Assembly (NCBI GenBank): GCA_964385305.1
Contig: CAYLOP010000001.1
Coordinates: 29,863 to 93,862, forward strand
Length of the DNA stretch: 64,000 nucleotides
Source of the DNA: CAYLOP01 sp964385305
Lineage (GTDB): Bacteria; Chloroflexota; Anaerolineae; Anaerolineales; E44-bin32
Reading direction: 5' to 3'
The notes under the pieces are model-generated. The model was given only the letters and a program-made list of their open reading frames with translations, searched no databases and was not told the origin of the DNA. A program made the position numbers and the translations under genes. Below are positions 42,028 through 51,358 of this stretch, piece by piece (position 1 is the stretch's first letter; each line of letters opens with the position of its first letter).

Positions 42028-43542
42028 CAGATCTTTAAAGCGCAAACCCAGCAGCTCGCGGCCCAAACGGAAAATCGAATCCTGTTTTTCAAGCTTTGGT
42101 GGAAGAGCCTGGATGAGGGCCCTGCGGAGCGGTTAATGGCTGCTGCTGGCGACTACCGGTATTGGCTTGAAGCGCTCCTTCTGGAAAAACCCTATACCCT
42201 CTCCGAGCCTGAGGAAAAAGTGATCAACCTCAAGGATGTTAACGGGACGCAGGCCTTGGTCACCCTTTATCAATCGATCACCAATCGGTACACATTTCAA
42301 GTTAAGATCGATGAAGAGGTGAAGGAACTGACGCGTGAGGAGTTGAGGGTCTACGTGCACAGCCCCAATCCGGATCATCGCGCAGCCGCATATCAGGAAA
42401 TGCACCGAGTGTATGCGATTGATGCCCCGATTCTCGGTCAGATCTACCAATACATCAGCCGCGATTGGCGTAGTGAAAGCCTAGATCTGCGAGGCTACAA
42501 AACGCCGATCGCTGTCCGCAACCTGGCGAATGATGTGCCCGATGAGGTTGTGGATACCTTGTTGAGCGTATGTCAGGAGAACGCGGCTCTCTTCCGACGA
42601 TTTTTCGCGTTAAAGGCGCGGTGGCTCGGTGTAGACCGGCTGCGGCGCTACGACATCTACGCCCCGGTTGTGAAGACCGAGAAGACCTACGGCTTCGGCC
42701 AAGCCGTCGATATGGTCCTTGAGAGCTTCCGTACGTTTGACCCGCGTATCGCCGATCTGGCACGGCGTGTTTTCGACGGGAATCACTTTGACAGCGAAGT
42801 ACGGAAGGGGAAGCGCAGCGGTGCGTTTTGCGCCACGGTAGAACCTGATCTGACGCCATGGGTATTGCAATCGTACAATGGTCGCCTCGATGACGTTACA
42901 ACGATGGCACATGAACTTGGCCATGCTGTGCACGCTATGCTAGCCGATCACCATGCCGCCTTAACCCAGCATGCCTCCCTGCCGCTGGCTGAGACGGCCT
43001 CCACTTTCGGGGAGATGCTCCTGGTGGATTGCCTGCTTGCGGAGGATCCCGATCCAGCCCTTCAACGCGATCTGCTCTATCGCCAGATGGATGATGCTTA
43101 CAAGACCATTATGCGTCAGGCCTATTTTGCTCTCTTCGAACGAACGGCGCATGATCTGATTCACCAGGGCGGCTCGGTCGATGATCTATCTGAGACCTAC
43201 CTTGCGAACCTCCAGGATCAATTCGGTGATTCCTTGGACTTGAGTGATGATTTTCGCTTTGAGTGGGTGGAAGTCCCACATTTCTACTTTGCACCTTTCT
43301 ATGTGTATGCATATGCATTCGGTCAGTTGCTGGTGCTTTCGCTTTATCGCCAATACAAGGAGGAGGGCGAACTTTTTAAGCCGCGTTACATCGAGATCTT
43401 GGCGGCGGGCGGTTCCGACTCGCCCGCTCGCATCCTCGAGGGGGCGGGCATCGATACCCATACGGCGTCGTTCTGGCAGGGTGGTTTCGATGTGTTAAAA
43501 GCTTCTCTTGACCGTCTTGAGGCGATCGAAATCCCAATGTAG
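42028..43542 (+). CDS. Oligoendopeptidase F-type M3 metallopeptidase (5' part in gap)
   Basis: The last 504 residues of a PepF-like zinc peptidase that cleaves short peptides in the cytoplasm. The catalytic motif HELGH lies in TTMAHELGHAVHAML (about 42902-42946), with ETASTFGEMLLVD after it providing the third zinc ligand. The C-terminal FYFAPFYVYAYAFGQLL is the family signature. M3 PepF proteins are about 600 residues, so roughly the first 90-100 residues are lost in the gap. It ends at a terminator. Confidence 0.92.
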   Translation, partial: QIFKAQTQQLAAQTENRILFFKLWWKSLDEGPAERLMAAAGDYRYWLEALLLEKPYTLSEPEEKVINLKDVNGTQALVTLYQSITNRYTFQVKIDEEVKELTREELRVYVHSPNPDHRAAAYQEMHRVYAIDAPILGQIYQYISRDWRSESLDLRGYKTPIAVRNLANDVPDEVVDTLLSVCQENAALFRRFFALKARWLGVDRLRRYDIYAPVVKTEKTYGFGQAVDMVLESFRTFDPRIADLARRVFDGNHFDSEVRKGKRSGAFCATVEPDLTPWVLQSYNGRLDDVTTMAHELGHAVHAMLADHHAALTQHASLPLAETASTFGEMLLVDCLLAEDPDPALQRDLLYRQMDDAYKTIMRQAYFALFERTAHDLIHQGGSVDDLSETYLANLQDQFGDSLDLSDDFRFEWVEVPHFYFAPFYVYAYAFGQLLVLSLYRQYKEEGELFKPRYIEILAAGGSDSPARILEGAGIDTHTASFWQGGFDVLKASLDRLEAIEIPM

Positions 43543-43595
43543 GACGAGGCCACGTGTAGATGACGCCATGAAGCTGTCCAAGCCTCAGGGAAACA

Positions 43596-43629
43596 ATATT
43601 CCGGGGGGGATACCCCGCCGGAATTTTTC
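43596..43629 (+). terminator. Intrinsic terminator after the oligoendopeptidase
   Basis: ATTCCGG (43598-43604) pairs with CCGGAAT (43618-43624), with further GC pairs inside, and the stem is followed by TTTTT. It lies about 55 bases after the stop codon. Confidence 0.75.
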
Positions 43630-43679
43630 ACAGGCCTTCAAGAGGAACGGCCTCCAATCCTGCCATCGGAGGCCGTATA

Positions 43680-43772
<93 letters not shown>

Positions 43773-43803
43773 GCGGTCTAGCGCGATTATAGCGCGTGGC
43801 GGT

Positions 43804-45201
43804 TTAGATTTCCACCCTCTCTCCCAGCCGAGGGTAATGCACGTTGTCCATGCCGGCGTCATCTAGAACATCGATGAACGCTTCAGCGGCGCGCTCCTCG
43901 CCGTGGACGAGATAGATTTGTTTGATTCGAGGTCGGGCGGCCAGTGCATACGCCGTAAGAAACTCCTGCCCGGCATGTGAGGAAAGACCGTTGATGCAGG
44001 CAACCTCAGCCCGCACAGGATGGGATTCACCAAAGATCCTCACTTTTTTATTGCCCTCCACCAGCCTCCGGCCGAGCGTGTTCGGGGCCATCCAAGAGGT
44101 GATCAAGACGGTATTCTTGGGATCTTCGATGTTGTGCCGCAGGTGATGGAGGATGCGACCCACTTCAGCCATGCCTGAGGCCGAAATGATAACTATGGGA
44201 TCTTCCATCTTGTTGATAGCCTTGCTCTCTTCCACGGAGCGCGTGTAGGTAAGCAGTGAAAACCCAAACGCTGAGCCATGGGGGTCGGTTTTCATGAAGG
44301 TAAGGGTTTCCTCGTCGTAACACTCCGGATGTTCACGAAAGATATCGGTGACATTCACGGCAAGCGGGCTGTCAACGAAAACGGGCACACGCGGGATTTC
44401 ACCGTGTTCGATGAGTTGATGGAGGTAGTAAACCAGCGTTTGGGTGCGGCCCACGGCAAAGGCGGGGATGATCACTTTACCCCCGCGTGTGAGCGTGCGG
44501 GTAACCACGTCACGAAATTCCTGATAGGCCCGGTCAGGTGGATTGTGAGACCGATCGCCGTAGGTGCATTCCATGATCAGGTAATCGATGTCGTGCGGTA
44601 AGACTGGGTCGCGCAGGATAGGGAGATCGAGTCTGCCAATGTCGCCTGAAAACATCAAACGCTGTGTGCGCCCATTTTCCTCCAGATCGAGGACAATCCC
44701 GGCAGAGCCAAGAATGTGACCGGCTTCAACAAGTGTGGCTCGCAAACCTGGTGTGACCTCGAAAGGCCGATCATAATGCTGGGGCTGCAAGTGTGTTGCA
44801 GCAATCTTCGCATCTTCTACCGTGTAAAGCGGCTCGATGGGCGGTTCACCCTTGCGGGCGCGTTTCTTGTTGACGAAGATCGCATCGGCTTCATGAATAT
44901 GGCCTGAGTCTTGGGTCATGATATCCGTGAGGTGTGCGGTAGCGTGTGTGGCATGGATTGGACCATCGAAGCCCTGTCGAACGAGGTTTGGCAGGTTGCC
45001 GCAGTGATCAATGTGGGCGTGAGAGAGGATCACGGCATCAACTTTGGAAGGCTGGAAGGGGAAATTGAGATTTCGCTCGTAGGTGTGCTTGCGTCGACCC
45101 TGATACAGGCCGCAATCGAGCAGGACGCGATGACCATTTATGGTAATCAGATGGCGTGATCCAGTGACGGTCTGCGCGGCGCCATGGAATGTGATCTCCA
45201 T
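43804..45201 (-). CDS. Metallo-beta-lactamase/beta-CASP RNA nuclease (CPSF-like)
   Basis: A 465-residue hydrolase of the RNA-specific beta-CASP group, related to CPSF73 and bacterial YSH1-like proteins. It shows GSRHLITINGHRVLLDCGL, the zinc motif SHAHIDHCGNLP, and later MECTYGDRSH and VIISASGMAEVGRILHHL, ending with SSHAGQEFLTAYA. It lacks the KH domain of archaeal CPSF and the RNase J C-terminal domain. The predicted role is RNA processing or decay. The ATG follows GAGG. RNase D lies 12 bases upstream on the same strand, suggesting an RNA-processing operon. Confidence 0.9.
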   Translation of the reverse strand: MEITFHGAAQTVTGSRHLITINGHRVLLDCGLYQGRRKHTYERNLNFPFQPSKVDAVILSHAHIDHCGNLPNLVRQGFDGPIHATHATAHLTDIMTQDSGHIHEADAIFVNKKRARKGEPPIEPLYTVEDAKIAATHLQPQHYDRPFEVTPGLRATLVEAGHILGSAGIVLDLEENGRTQRLMFSGDIGRLDLPILRDPVLPHDIDYLIMECTYGDRSHNPPDRAYQEFRDVVTRTLTRGGKVIIPAFAVGRTQTLVYYLHQLIEHGEIPRVPVFVDSPLAVNVTDIFREHPECYDEETLTFMKTDPHGSAFGFSLLTYTRSVEESKAINKMEDPIVIISASGMAEVGRILHHLRHNIEDPKNTVLITSWMAPNTLGRRLVEGNKKVRIFGESHPVRAEVACINGLSSHAGQEFLTAYALAARPRIKQIYLVHGEERAAEAFIDVLDDAGMDNVHYPRLGERVEI

Positions 45202-45213
45202 AGTGTCCTCGTT

Positions 45214-46362
45214 TTATTTCTGAACGGTTTTTTCCCCCCAGAGGGTTTTCAAGATTTGGTCGCCGTACGCTTTGAAGCGCCATTGGAGGGGTGCCATTGT
45301 TTTTTTGAGGCTCTTTAAATCATGCGGGGCAGCACGTGCGATATCCCAAAGCATATCCCTCGGGAGGATGATGTCCGATTCAAGACCTCGTTTGCGAGCG
45401 GTCTTTTTTCGCCACGAGTGTAGCTTCTCGTAGCGGGCCACGATTCTATCATCCACGTGGTTTGACTTGGGAGGCTTGGGGTGCTGTGCTTGGAGCCCGC
45501 GTTGGATAGCAGCAAGCACACCTTTCCCGTAGTGGCGTACCTGACCGGGTGTCATACCTGGCAAGGTGCCAAGGGCTTTGAGATTCTTGGGTGTTGCCTG
45601 AGCGATGGCTAGTAAGCTCTTGTCCCCGATTACTTTGAAGTGCGGTCGATTAAGCTTTCTGGCTTGCGAATCACGGTAGAGGTAGAGTTCTCGCAAGACG
45701 GCCAGCTGTGTTGGTTTGAGCTTTCGGGCATTGGATATTTTCCAGAACCCATTGGGGTCGAATCCGTTATTGTGTGGATCCAGAAGTGCAAGAAGTTCGA
45801 AGGCCTCGTTGGCTTCCTCCCAGCGGTTTACGGCTTGTAGTTCTTGAGTAAGTTTATGCCGCAACGGCAGAAGGTAATGGGTATCGTAACGGGCGTAGTT
45901 AAGAAGCTCTTGCGACAGCGGCCGTTTCCCCCAATTGGCCCGCTGAAAACGTTTGTTGACCTGCACACCGAACGCCTCGCCTAGAAGATCTTGAAGACTG
46001 TTTCGCTTGCGACCGAGCGTACGGCTGGCAAGATGAGTGTCGAAGAGATTGGCGAAGGAAAAACCAAAGTCACGCTTGAGACACATGAGGTCGTACTCGG
46101 CACCATGAAAGACCTTCTCGCACGTTGGATTGGCGAAGATCGGACCGAGTATGCTCAAATCAGATAAAGCAAGGGGGTCAACCAGATAATCTTCTTCTGG
46201 AATCGAGAACTGGATCAGACAAACCTGCTCTCGATAAGCATAGAGACTATTCGACTCGGTGTCGACAGCAAGATGCGGACGAGTTCGTAGCTCTTTCACA
46301 AGACCGCGCAATGCCTGCTCATCCTGGATCAGCACCGGTGGAGAAAGCTGCGATGGGGTCAT
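45214..46362 (-). CDS. rnd: Ribonuclease D
   Basis: A 382-residue DEDD 3'-5' exoribonuclease that trims tRNA and other stable RNAs. The three Exo motifs are VDTESNSLYAYREQ (Exo I), VFHGAEYDLMCLKRDFG (Exo II) and YARYDTHYLLPL (Exo III). Two HRDC-like domains occupy the C-terminal half, with LLAIAQATPKNLKALGTLPG and DMLWDIARAAPHDLKSLK. Size and order match bacterial RNase D. A TATAAT (46374-46369) lies seven bases before the ATG, so the transcript may begin at or next to the start codon. Confidence 0.93.
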   Translation of the reverse strand: MTPSQLSPPVLIQDEQALRGLVKELRTRPHLAVDTESNSLYAYREQVCLIQFSIPEEDYLVDPLALSDLSILGPIFANPTCEKVFHGAEYDLMCLKRDFGFSFANLFDTHLASRTLGRKRNSLQDLLGEAFGVQVNKRFQRANWGKRPLSQELLNYARYDTHYLLPLRHKLTQELQAVNRWEEANEAFELLALLDPHNNGFDPNGFWKISNARKLKPTQLAVLRELYLYRDSQARKLNRPHFKVIGDKSLLAIAQATPKNLKALGTLPGMTPGQVRHYGKGVLAAIQRGLQAQHPKPPKSNHVDDRIVARYEKLHSWRKKTARKRGLESDIILPRDMLWDIARAAPHDLKSLKKTMAPLQWRFKAYGDQILKTLWGEKTVQK

Positions 46363-46686
46363 GCTCCTATTATACCTGTACCACGCATGTCTGGTGTAAA
46401 AATGAGAAGGTCGGCCATCGGACGCTTTTTAAGCATGTCTTGGCGTGAAAGGATTTTAATAGCGCACAAAGGTGAAATCCTATGTCGGTGACTTCGCCCT
46501 CAAGAGGTGAAAATTGACACCCAATTGGATGTATGTTGTAATCATTAACAGGAATGTTAGAGGCAATCGCCGCGCTATTAGCTTCCAGAATCGGTGATCG
46601 AACCTCACAGTCCCTTAGGATCGGAGTCCCGGGCATATTTGAGGTATTTGCACTTGTGATTTACTCTCAGAGTGTTTGAGGTAGCG
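46363..46686. other. Divergent intergenic stretch, no gene recognised
   Basis: This stretch lies between the divergent rnd and zinc-ribbon genes. It is more AT-rich than its surroundings. One end contains the rnd -10 box. A short ORF on the minus strand has no ribosome binding site or likeness. A fragment near 46590-46635 faintly recalls a tRNA T arm but does not fold. Confidence 0.45.
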
Positions 46687-48159
46687 ATGAAATTCTTGCG
46701 ATGGATGCTTGGGCTCACCCTGCTCGGGGTGATTTGCTTTTTCGCTGCACCTGGTCATGCGGAAAATGCTTCGAGGCTTGACCGTCTTGAAGTAGCGCTT
46801 TGGCCGGAGTATGACAGATCAGCCGTCCTGGTGATCTATAAAGCATATCTCGACCCCACAGCATCCCTTCCAACCCACATCACGCTGCCCATCCCCGCGA
46901 CGGTTGGAGAACCTCATGCCGTTGCCATCATGTCTCCGGATGATGTCCTGGTCGATGCGGGTTATGTTCGGAGCGTTGAGGGGGCATGGGCGATGATCAC
47001 CCTTGAAACGGATCAGCTCGAAGTGTGGGTCGAATTCTATGCCGAATACGCGAAAGTGGGCCAAGATAGGGAGTATACCTTCGAGTGGCCGGGAGGCCTT
47101 GAGATTGACGCGTTCACCTATGAAGTGCAACAGCCATTGGCCGCGCAGAATTTCAGGGTCATCCCCTCAGGGCAGGTATTACAGACCTTGGATGGAATGA
47201 CCCTCCATCAGGCTGACTTGGGCTATGTATCGGCCTCGGAAGATCTCACCATCGATATCCATTACACACGTGCAATTGGTGGTGTTCAAAATACCATTCC
47301 CCAACTTGAAGGTATCCGCGAACTTGATAGCTTGAAAGTCTCTCTGTGGCCGGAATACGATCGCCCTGCTGCGCTGGTCATTTATCAAGCCCTACTTCCC
47401 GCGGATGAGCCTCTACCCGCTCGAGTGAGCTTACCGATTCCGACGGCGGCTGGTGAACCGCATGCTGTAGCCATTCAGGATTCCAGCGGGAACCTCCTCA
47501 GTGTCGATTTCGAACGCCGCGTGCAGGATGCCTGGTCGACCATTACCGTCGAGACAGGGAGCCCGTTGGTATGGATAGAGTATTATAGCGACCTGGTTGT
47601 GCTAGAGGATCAGCGCAGCTATTCCTTCACATGGCCAGGCGGCTTGGATATGGATATTTTCATTTTCGAGATACAGCAACCCGTCACTGCGAGCGACTTT
47701 CTCGTCACCCCGGTGGGCGTCACTCGATCAGAGGAAGGTGGCGTGATTTATCACCGTGGAAGCCTGTTCCCTAAAAGCCCATCCACGGACATCGCTATCA
47801 GCCTGACCTACAGCAATCCCACCGCCAGTCACTCGATCGATTTTATTGAGCCAGGTTCCGCCTTGATACGACCAAAGGGCACGCAAGGACGCACGCCGTC
47901 CCTATCGGATTGGTTACCATGGACGCTTGGCGGGCTTGGCGGTTTCTTGGTGCTTCTCGGTATCATCTTCTACATTCGCCTCAACAGAGGGCCATTCCAA
48001 CCTCGAAGAAGGGTGCGCAGGCCAGGTGCGCCGCAAATACTACGCGAGGGCACCTCAGAAGATCTCGATGCAGCGGTGATTTATTGTCACCAATGTGGCG
48101 CGTGTGCGGCAATCACTGATCGCTTTTGCCGGAAATGCGGGACAAGATTAAGAACATGA
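46687..48159 (+). CDS. Secreted tandem-repeat protein with membrane anchor and zinc ribbon
   Basis: A 490-residue protein: signal peptide (WMLGLTLLGVICFFAAPGHA), then two homologous beta-rich domains of about 155 residues. The first carries ALWPEYDRSAVLVIYKA and FEWPGGLEIDAFTYEVQQP; the second SLWPEYDRPAALVIYQA and FTWPGGLDMDIFIFEIQQP. A membrane helix follows (LGGLGGFLVLLGIIFYIRL), then a basic stretch. A C-terminal zinc ribbon CHQCGAC ... CRKCG lies on the cytoplasmic side. I cannot name the repeat domain. It precedes the Ccm operon in the same direction, separated by 500 bases. The ATG at 46687 follows GAGG. Confidence 0.78.
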   Translation: MKFLRWMLGLTLLGVICFFAAPGHAENASRLDRLEVALWPEYDRSAVLVIYKAYLDPTASLPTHITLPIPATVGEPHAVAIMSPDDVLVDAGYVRSVEGAWAMITLETDQLEVWVEFYAEYAKVGQDREYTFEWPGGLEIDAFTYEVQQPLAAQNFRVIPSGQVLQTLDGMTLHQADLGYVSASEDLTIDIHYTRAIGGVQNTIPQLEGIRELDSLKVSLWPEYDRPAALVIYQALLPADEPLPARVSLPIPTAAGEPHAVAIQDSSGNLLSVDFERRVQDAWSTITVETGSPLVWIEYYSDLVVLEDQRSYSFTWPGGLDMDIFIFEIQQPVTASDFLVTPVGVTRSEEGGVIYHRGSLFPKSPSTDIAISLTYSNPTASHSIDFIEPGSALIRPKGTQGRTPSLSDWLPWTLGGLGGFLVLLGIIFYIRLNRGPFQPRRRVRRPGAPQILREGTSEDLDAAVIYCHQCGACAAITDRFCRKCGTRLRT

Positions 48160-48659
48160 GAATTGAATAATAGATGGGTGGTCAGAAAGCTGCACAAATG
48201 CGCATGCAAACCCCCCTCATAGCGGAGATCGGATATTTACACTATGCAAACGCCTTTCGTACTAAGAGGTATCTTTTGAGTGATTCACAGATTGCCCTGA
48301 TCTCCTTTGCGTATGAGCTTGTTTTTTTTAGTATGGACTTAGCGAACTCGTTCGAAGCTGGCCGTGGATCAGATGTGAGGCTTTGCCACGCCCCTCGACC
48401 ACTCGTGGCATTTGCATGTCCCCGCTTACGCCATCCAATTATCAATACAACTTAAAGGTACAGATATGTCTGCTCGATTGTTGAGCATGAATGTTAGACA
48501 TCACTTCAGATTGTTCATCTTTCATTAATCTCCTTGTGAGAAAATGAACTGGTTAAAAGTACACCCTCATGAAGATCATAATTGGTGTTGTAATAGAATA
48601 CATCGACAGAGAAAGGTTGGCGGCCGTTTAGGTGTTAGCAGTTATCAGGAGGGAAATGG
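48160..48659. other. AT-rich intergenic stretch before the Ccm operon
   Basis: 500 bases without a convincing gene. An ORF at 48174-48455 has no ribosome binding site, no family likeness and an unprotein-like composition. The region is richer in A and T than flanking genes and must contain the ccm promoter, which I could not pin down. AGGAGGG near its end serves ccmE. Confidence 0.5.
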
Positions 48660-49181
48660 ATGGACGGTCGTAACGTGGTAGAGAGAAACCGTGTGAGTGG
48701 GTCGCGAATGCGGTTCTACTTCGGAGGAGCATTAATTGTCGCTGCGATCGTTTATCTCATCGTCTCATCAACAAAAGCTGCCGCGCAATATTACATGACG
48801 ATTGCAGAATTGAACGCGAAAGGAGAAGCTGCTCAAGACCGTGATTTAAAAATTTCGGGCGCGGTTGATGGCGATACGATCTCGTACGACGTAGAGACGT
48901 TGACCCTTCGATTCACGATTGTCCATATGCCGGCGGACCTGGATGAAATTGAGGCAGCAGGTGGGCTAGCGAATGTGATCCATCAAGCCGTGGAAGACGC
49001 AAGCGCGCCGCGTCTTGAGGTTACCTACAACGGTCCCATGCCCGACCTGTTACGCCATGAGGCGCAGGCAATAATTACGGGGAGACTCTTAGAAGACGGC
49101 ATCTTTGAGGCAGATGAATTGCTGCTCAAGTGTCCAACACGCTATGAGGAGGAAATTCCTCTTCAGGTTGAGGGGGGGTAA
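48660..49181 (+). CDS. ccmE: Cytochrome c maturation heme chaperone CcmE, CXXXY type
   Basis: A 173-residue periplasmic heme chaperone with an N-terminal anchor (RFYFGGALIVAAIVYLIVSS) and an OB-fold core. The family segments are VTYNGPMPDLLRHEAQAIITG and DGIFEADELLLKCPTRYEE. In classical CcmE the heme-binding residue is the histidine of HXXXY; here the same place has Cys158 and Tyr162 (CPTRY), the variant known from Desulfovibrio and archaea. CcmE receives heme from CcmABCD and hands it to CcmF. It is the first gene of the operon, after a strong AGGAGGG. Confidence 0.93.
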   Translation: MDGRNVVERNRVSGSRMRFYFGGALIVAAIVYLIVSSTKAAAQYYMTIAELNAKGEAAQDRDLKISGAVDGDTISYDVETLTLRFTIVHMPADLDEIEAAGGLANVIHQAVEDASAPRLEVTYNGPMPDLLRHEAQAIITGRLLEDGIFEADELLLKCPTRYEEEIPLQVEGG

Positions 49182-49291
49182 GCCCATTCACGCCGAAGAA
49201 TTGAACAACAGGTTGTGAGCGTAGATGCGATAGACGAGGTGTTTTGGGATGGGATACCCTCGTCTTCTTTCTGCTCTTGGAGGCGAAGAAG

Positions 49292-51346
49292 GTGATTGCG
49301 ACCGTTAGCTATTTTATATTGGTATTGGCTTTTCTGGTGGCGATCTATGGTGCATGCGCGGCAGCCTACGGCGCTCGACGCGGTAGCCCCGCTTTGGTTG
49401 AAAGCGCGCGTCGTGCGATGCTGCTGACATGGCCGCTTCTTACGATTTCCGCCCTCGGGCTGATCTGGCTGCTGATCGATGGTCAGTATCACATCCGGTA
49501 CGTCGCCTCCGTTACTAGCAATGCCATGCCGCTATACCTCAAGATCACAGCACTGTGGGGTGGCCAAGAGGGATCGCTGGTTTTTTGGTCCTGGCTCATG
49601 GCGGCGTTTGCCTCCGCGGCCAGCCTGAGGCAATGGCAACGTGATGGCGAGCTACTGCCTTGGGTGATTTTTGTTTCCATGGTCACTCTGGCGTTCTTCC
49701 TCGGTTTGGTGGTTTTCATTGAGAACCCCTTTGCTCGGCTGTGGCAGCTCCCCACCGGGCAGCAGGCGGCGGCGATGTTTCAACCGCGAGGGAGCTTTCC
49801 GCTCTATCCCATAGATGGACAAGGGCTGAACCCCTTGTTACGCCATCCGGGAATGATTATCCACCCTCCGATGCTCTATCTCGGTTTCGTATCCTTTGTG
49901 ATCCCCTATGCCTTTGCCATTGCAGCCTTGATGACCGGTCGCAGCGATGACCGCTGGATACGCGTTACCCGCCGCTGGACGCTGGTAGCCTGGCTGTTCC
50001 TATCCTTGGGAGACATCCTCGGGGGGCGCTGGGCAAACGACGAGCTCGGATGGGGCGGGTATTGGGGATGGGATCCTGTCGAGATCGCAGCGTTCATGCC
50101 ATGGCTCACCGGGACGGCTTTCCTGCACTCGGTAATGGTCCAGGAAAAGAAGGGCATGCTGAAACACTGGAACATGGTTTTGATCATCCTTACGTATGCG
50201 CTCGTTATCTTTGGAACCTTTCTGACGCGCTCGGGTGTCTTGTCCTCCGTACATGCATTTGCCCAATCGGCGATCGGTCCTTTGTTCTTCGGCTTCATCG
50301 GGATCACTTTTATAGCGTCCCTTTCGCTATTAATTCAGCGTTGGGACGAACTTAGCGCCGAAAATCAATTATCGTCCATGCTATCGCGCGAGACGCTATT
50401 CCTCCTCAACAATTTGCTCTTCATGGGCGTTCTGGTGGTGTGTTTCTGGGGCGTGATCTTCCCGCTCATCTCAGAATTGTTCACAGGGCAGAAGGTGACG
50501 GTGGGGCCGCCGTTCTACGAGAGGGCGACCGGACCGCTGTGGTTGGGATTGCTGCTTCTGATGGGAGTTGCTCCTCTATCTGTCTACGGGCGAACCTCTT
50601 GGAAGACGCTCGGCAGGAATCTATGGAAGCCGTTTGTATTTTCGTTGATTGCACCGGTCGGTCTTGTCGTAGGAAGGATCACGGCGCCTGGCGCATTGTT
50701 GGGATACTGGTTCGCAGCGTTGGTCACACTTGTGACCCTTTTTGAATTCTGGCGTGGCGCGCTCGCCCGCCACCGCACCCATGGAGAGAGACTCCCGCTC
50801 GCCCTATGGCACCTGGCTGGGCGAAACCGTAGGCGGTATGGCGGCTATGTGATCCACCTGGGCGTGGTGCTCATGGCGCTGGGCATCATCGGCATAGAGA
50901 TGTTCCAAACAGAGACACAGGGGACGCTGGCGATCGGAGAGCAACTCTCCTTGGGGCGTTATTCCATCCGTTACGATGGACTGACGCAGTTTGATATGCC
51001 GGATGGACGAAGCATCACACGAGCGGAGATTTCTGTCTTCCGTGATGCCAATTGGGTTAAGACGTTATTTCCAAGACGGGATTTTTATTTCGACTCACAA
51101 CAATCGATGACCATCCCCGGCGTCCGGTCCACGATGGAGGATGATTTCTACGTCTTACTGGTGGGTTGGGAGCAGATCGCTCGGGAGAGTGCGACGTTTA
51201 AGGTCTACCACAATCCCCTTGTGAACTTTTTATGGTTGGGTGGGGCAGTGTTCATTTTGGGAACCCTCGTAGCAGCCTGGCCCGATCGCGAGATGGCACC
51301 TGCACGCCGTAAGTCGCGCGCACGCGTTGCCGCCCCCAGTGTGTGA
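49292..51346 (+). CDS. ccmF: Cytochrome c heme lyase subunit CcmF
   Basis: A 684-residue polytopic membrane protein of the heme-handling family. Typical segments are LWGGQEGSLVFWSW, the WWD-type motif GGYWGWDPVEIAAFMPWL, HPPMLYLGFVSFVIPY, FGTFLTRSGVLSSVHAF and ERLPLALWHLAGRNRRRYGGY. CcmF takes heme from CcmE and attaches it to apocytochromes with CcmH. The frame opens with a TTG at 49244; GTG 49292, eight bases after GGAGG, gives the usual N-terminus before the first membrane helix. A small gap of 12 bases leads to ccmH. Confidence 0.94.
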   Translation: MIATVSYFILVLAFLVAIYGACAAAYGARRGSPALVESARRAMLLTWPLLTISALGLIWLLIDGQYHIRYVASVTSNAMPLYLKITALWGGQEGSLVFWSWLMAAFASAASLRQWQRDGELLPWVIFVSMVTLAFFLGLVVFIENPFARLWQLPTGQQAAAMFQPRGSFPLYPIDGQGLNPLLRHPGMIIHPPMLYLGFVSFVIPYAFAIAALMTGRSDDRWIRVTRRWTLVAWLFLSLGDILGGRWANDELGWGGYWGWDPVEIAAFMPWLTGTAFLHSVMVQEKKGMLKHWNMVLIILTYALVIFGTFLTRSGVLSSVHAFAQSAIGPLFFGFIGITFIASLSLLIQRWDELSAENQLSSMLSRETLFLLNNLLFMGVLVVCFWGVIFPLISELFTGQKVTVGPPFYERATGPLWLGLLLLMGVAPLSVYGRTSWKTLGRNLWKPFVFSLIAPVGLVVGRITAPGALLGYWFAALVTLVTLFEFWRGALARHRTHGERLPLALWHLAGRNRRRYGGYVIHLGVVLMALGIIGIEMFQTETQGTLAIGEQLSLGRYSIRYDGLTQFDMPDGRSITRAEISVFRDANWVKTLFPRRDFYFDSQQSMTIPGVRSTMEDDFYVLLVGWEQIARESATFKVYHNPLVNFLWLGGAVFILGTLVAAWPDREMAPARRKSRARVAAPSV

Positions 51347-51358
51347 GAGGATAAGGTC

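Noticed and set aside
40726..43542. One long open frame spanning tRNA-Leu, ychF and the oligoendopeptidase.
   Set aside because: It is open only because it crosses tRNA sequence and 100 Ns; the halves belong to two unrelated families.
46590..46640. A stretch with GGTTCGATCACC on the minus strand that recalls a tRNA T arm.
   Set aside because: The arm pairs only four bases with a shifted loop, and no acceptor, D or anticodon stem can be formed around it.
48174..48455. 93-codon open frame in the spacer before ccmE.
   Set aside because: It has no ribosome binding site, no family likeness and an irregular composition; it is more likely a chance frame.
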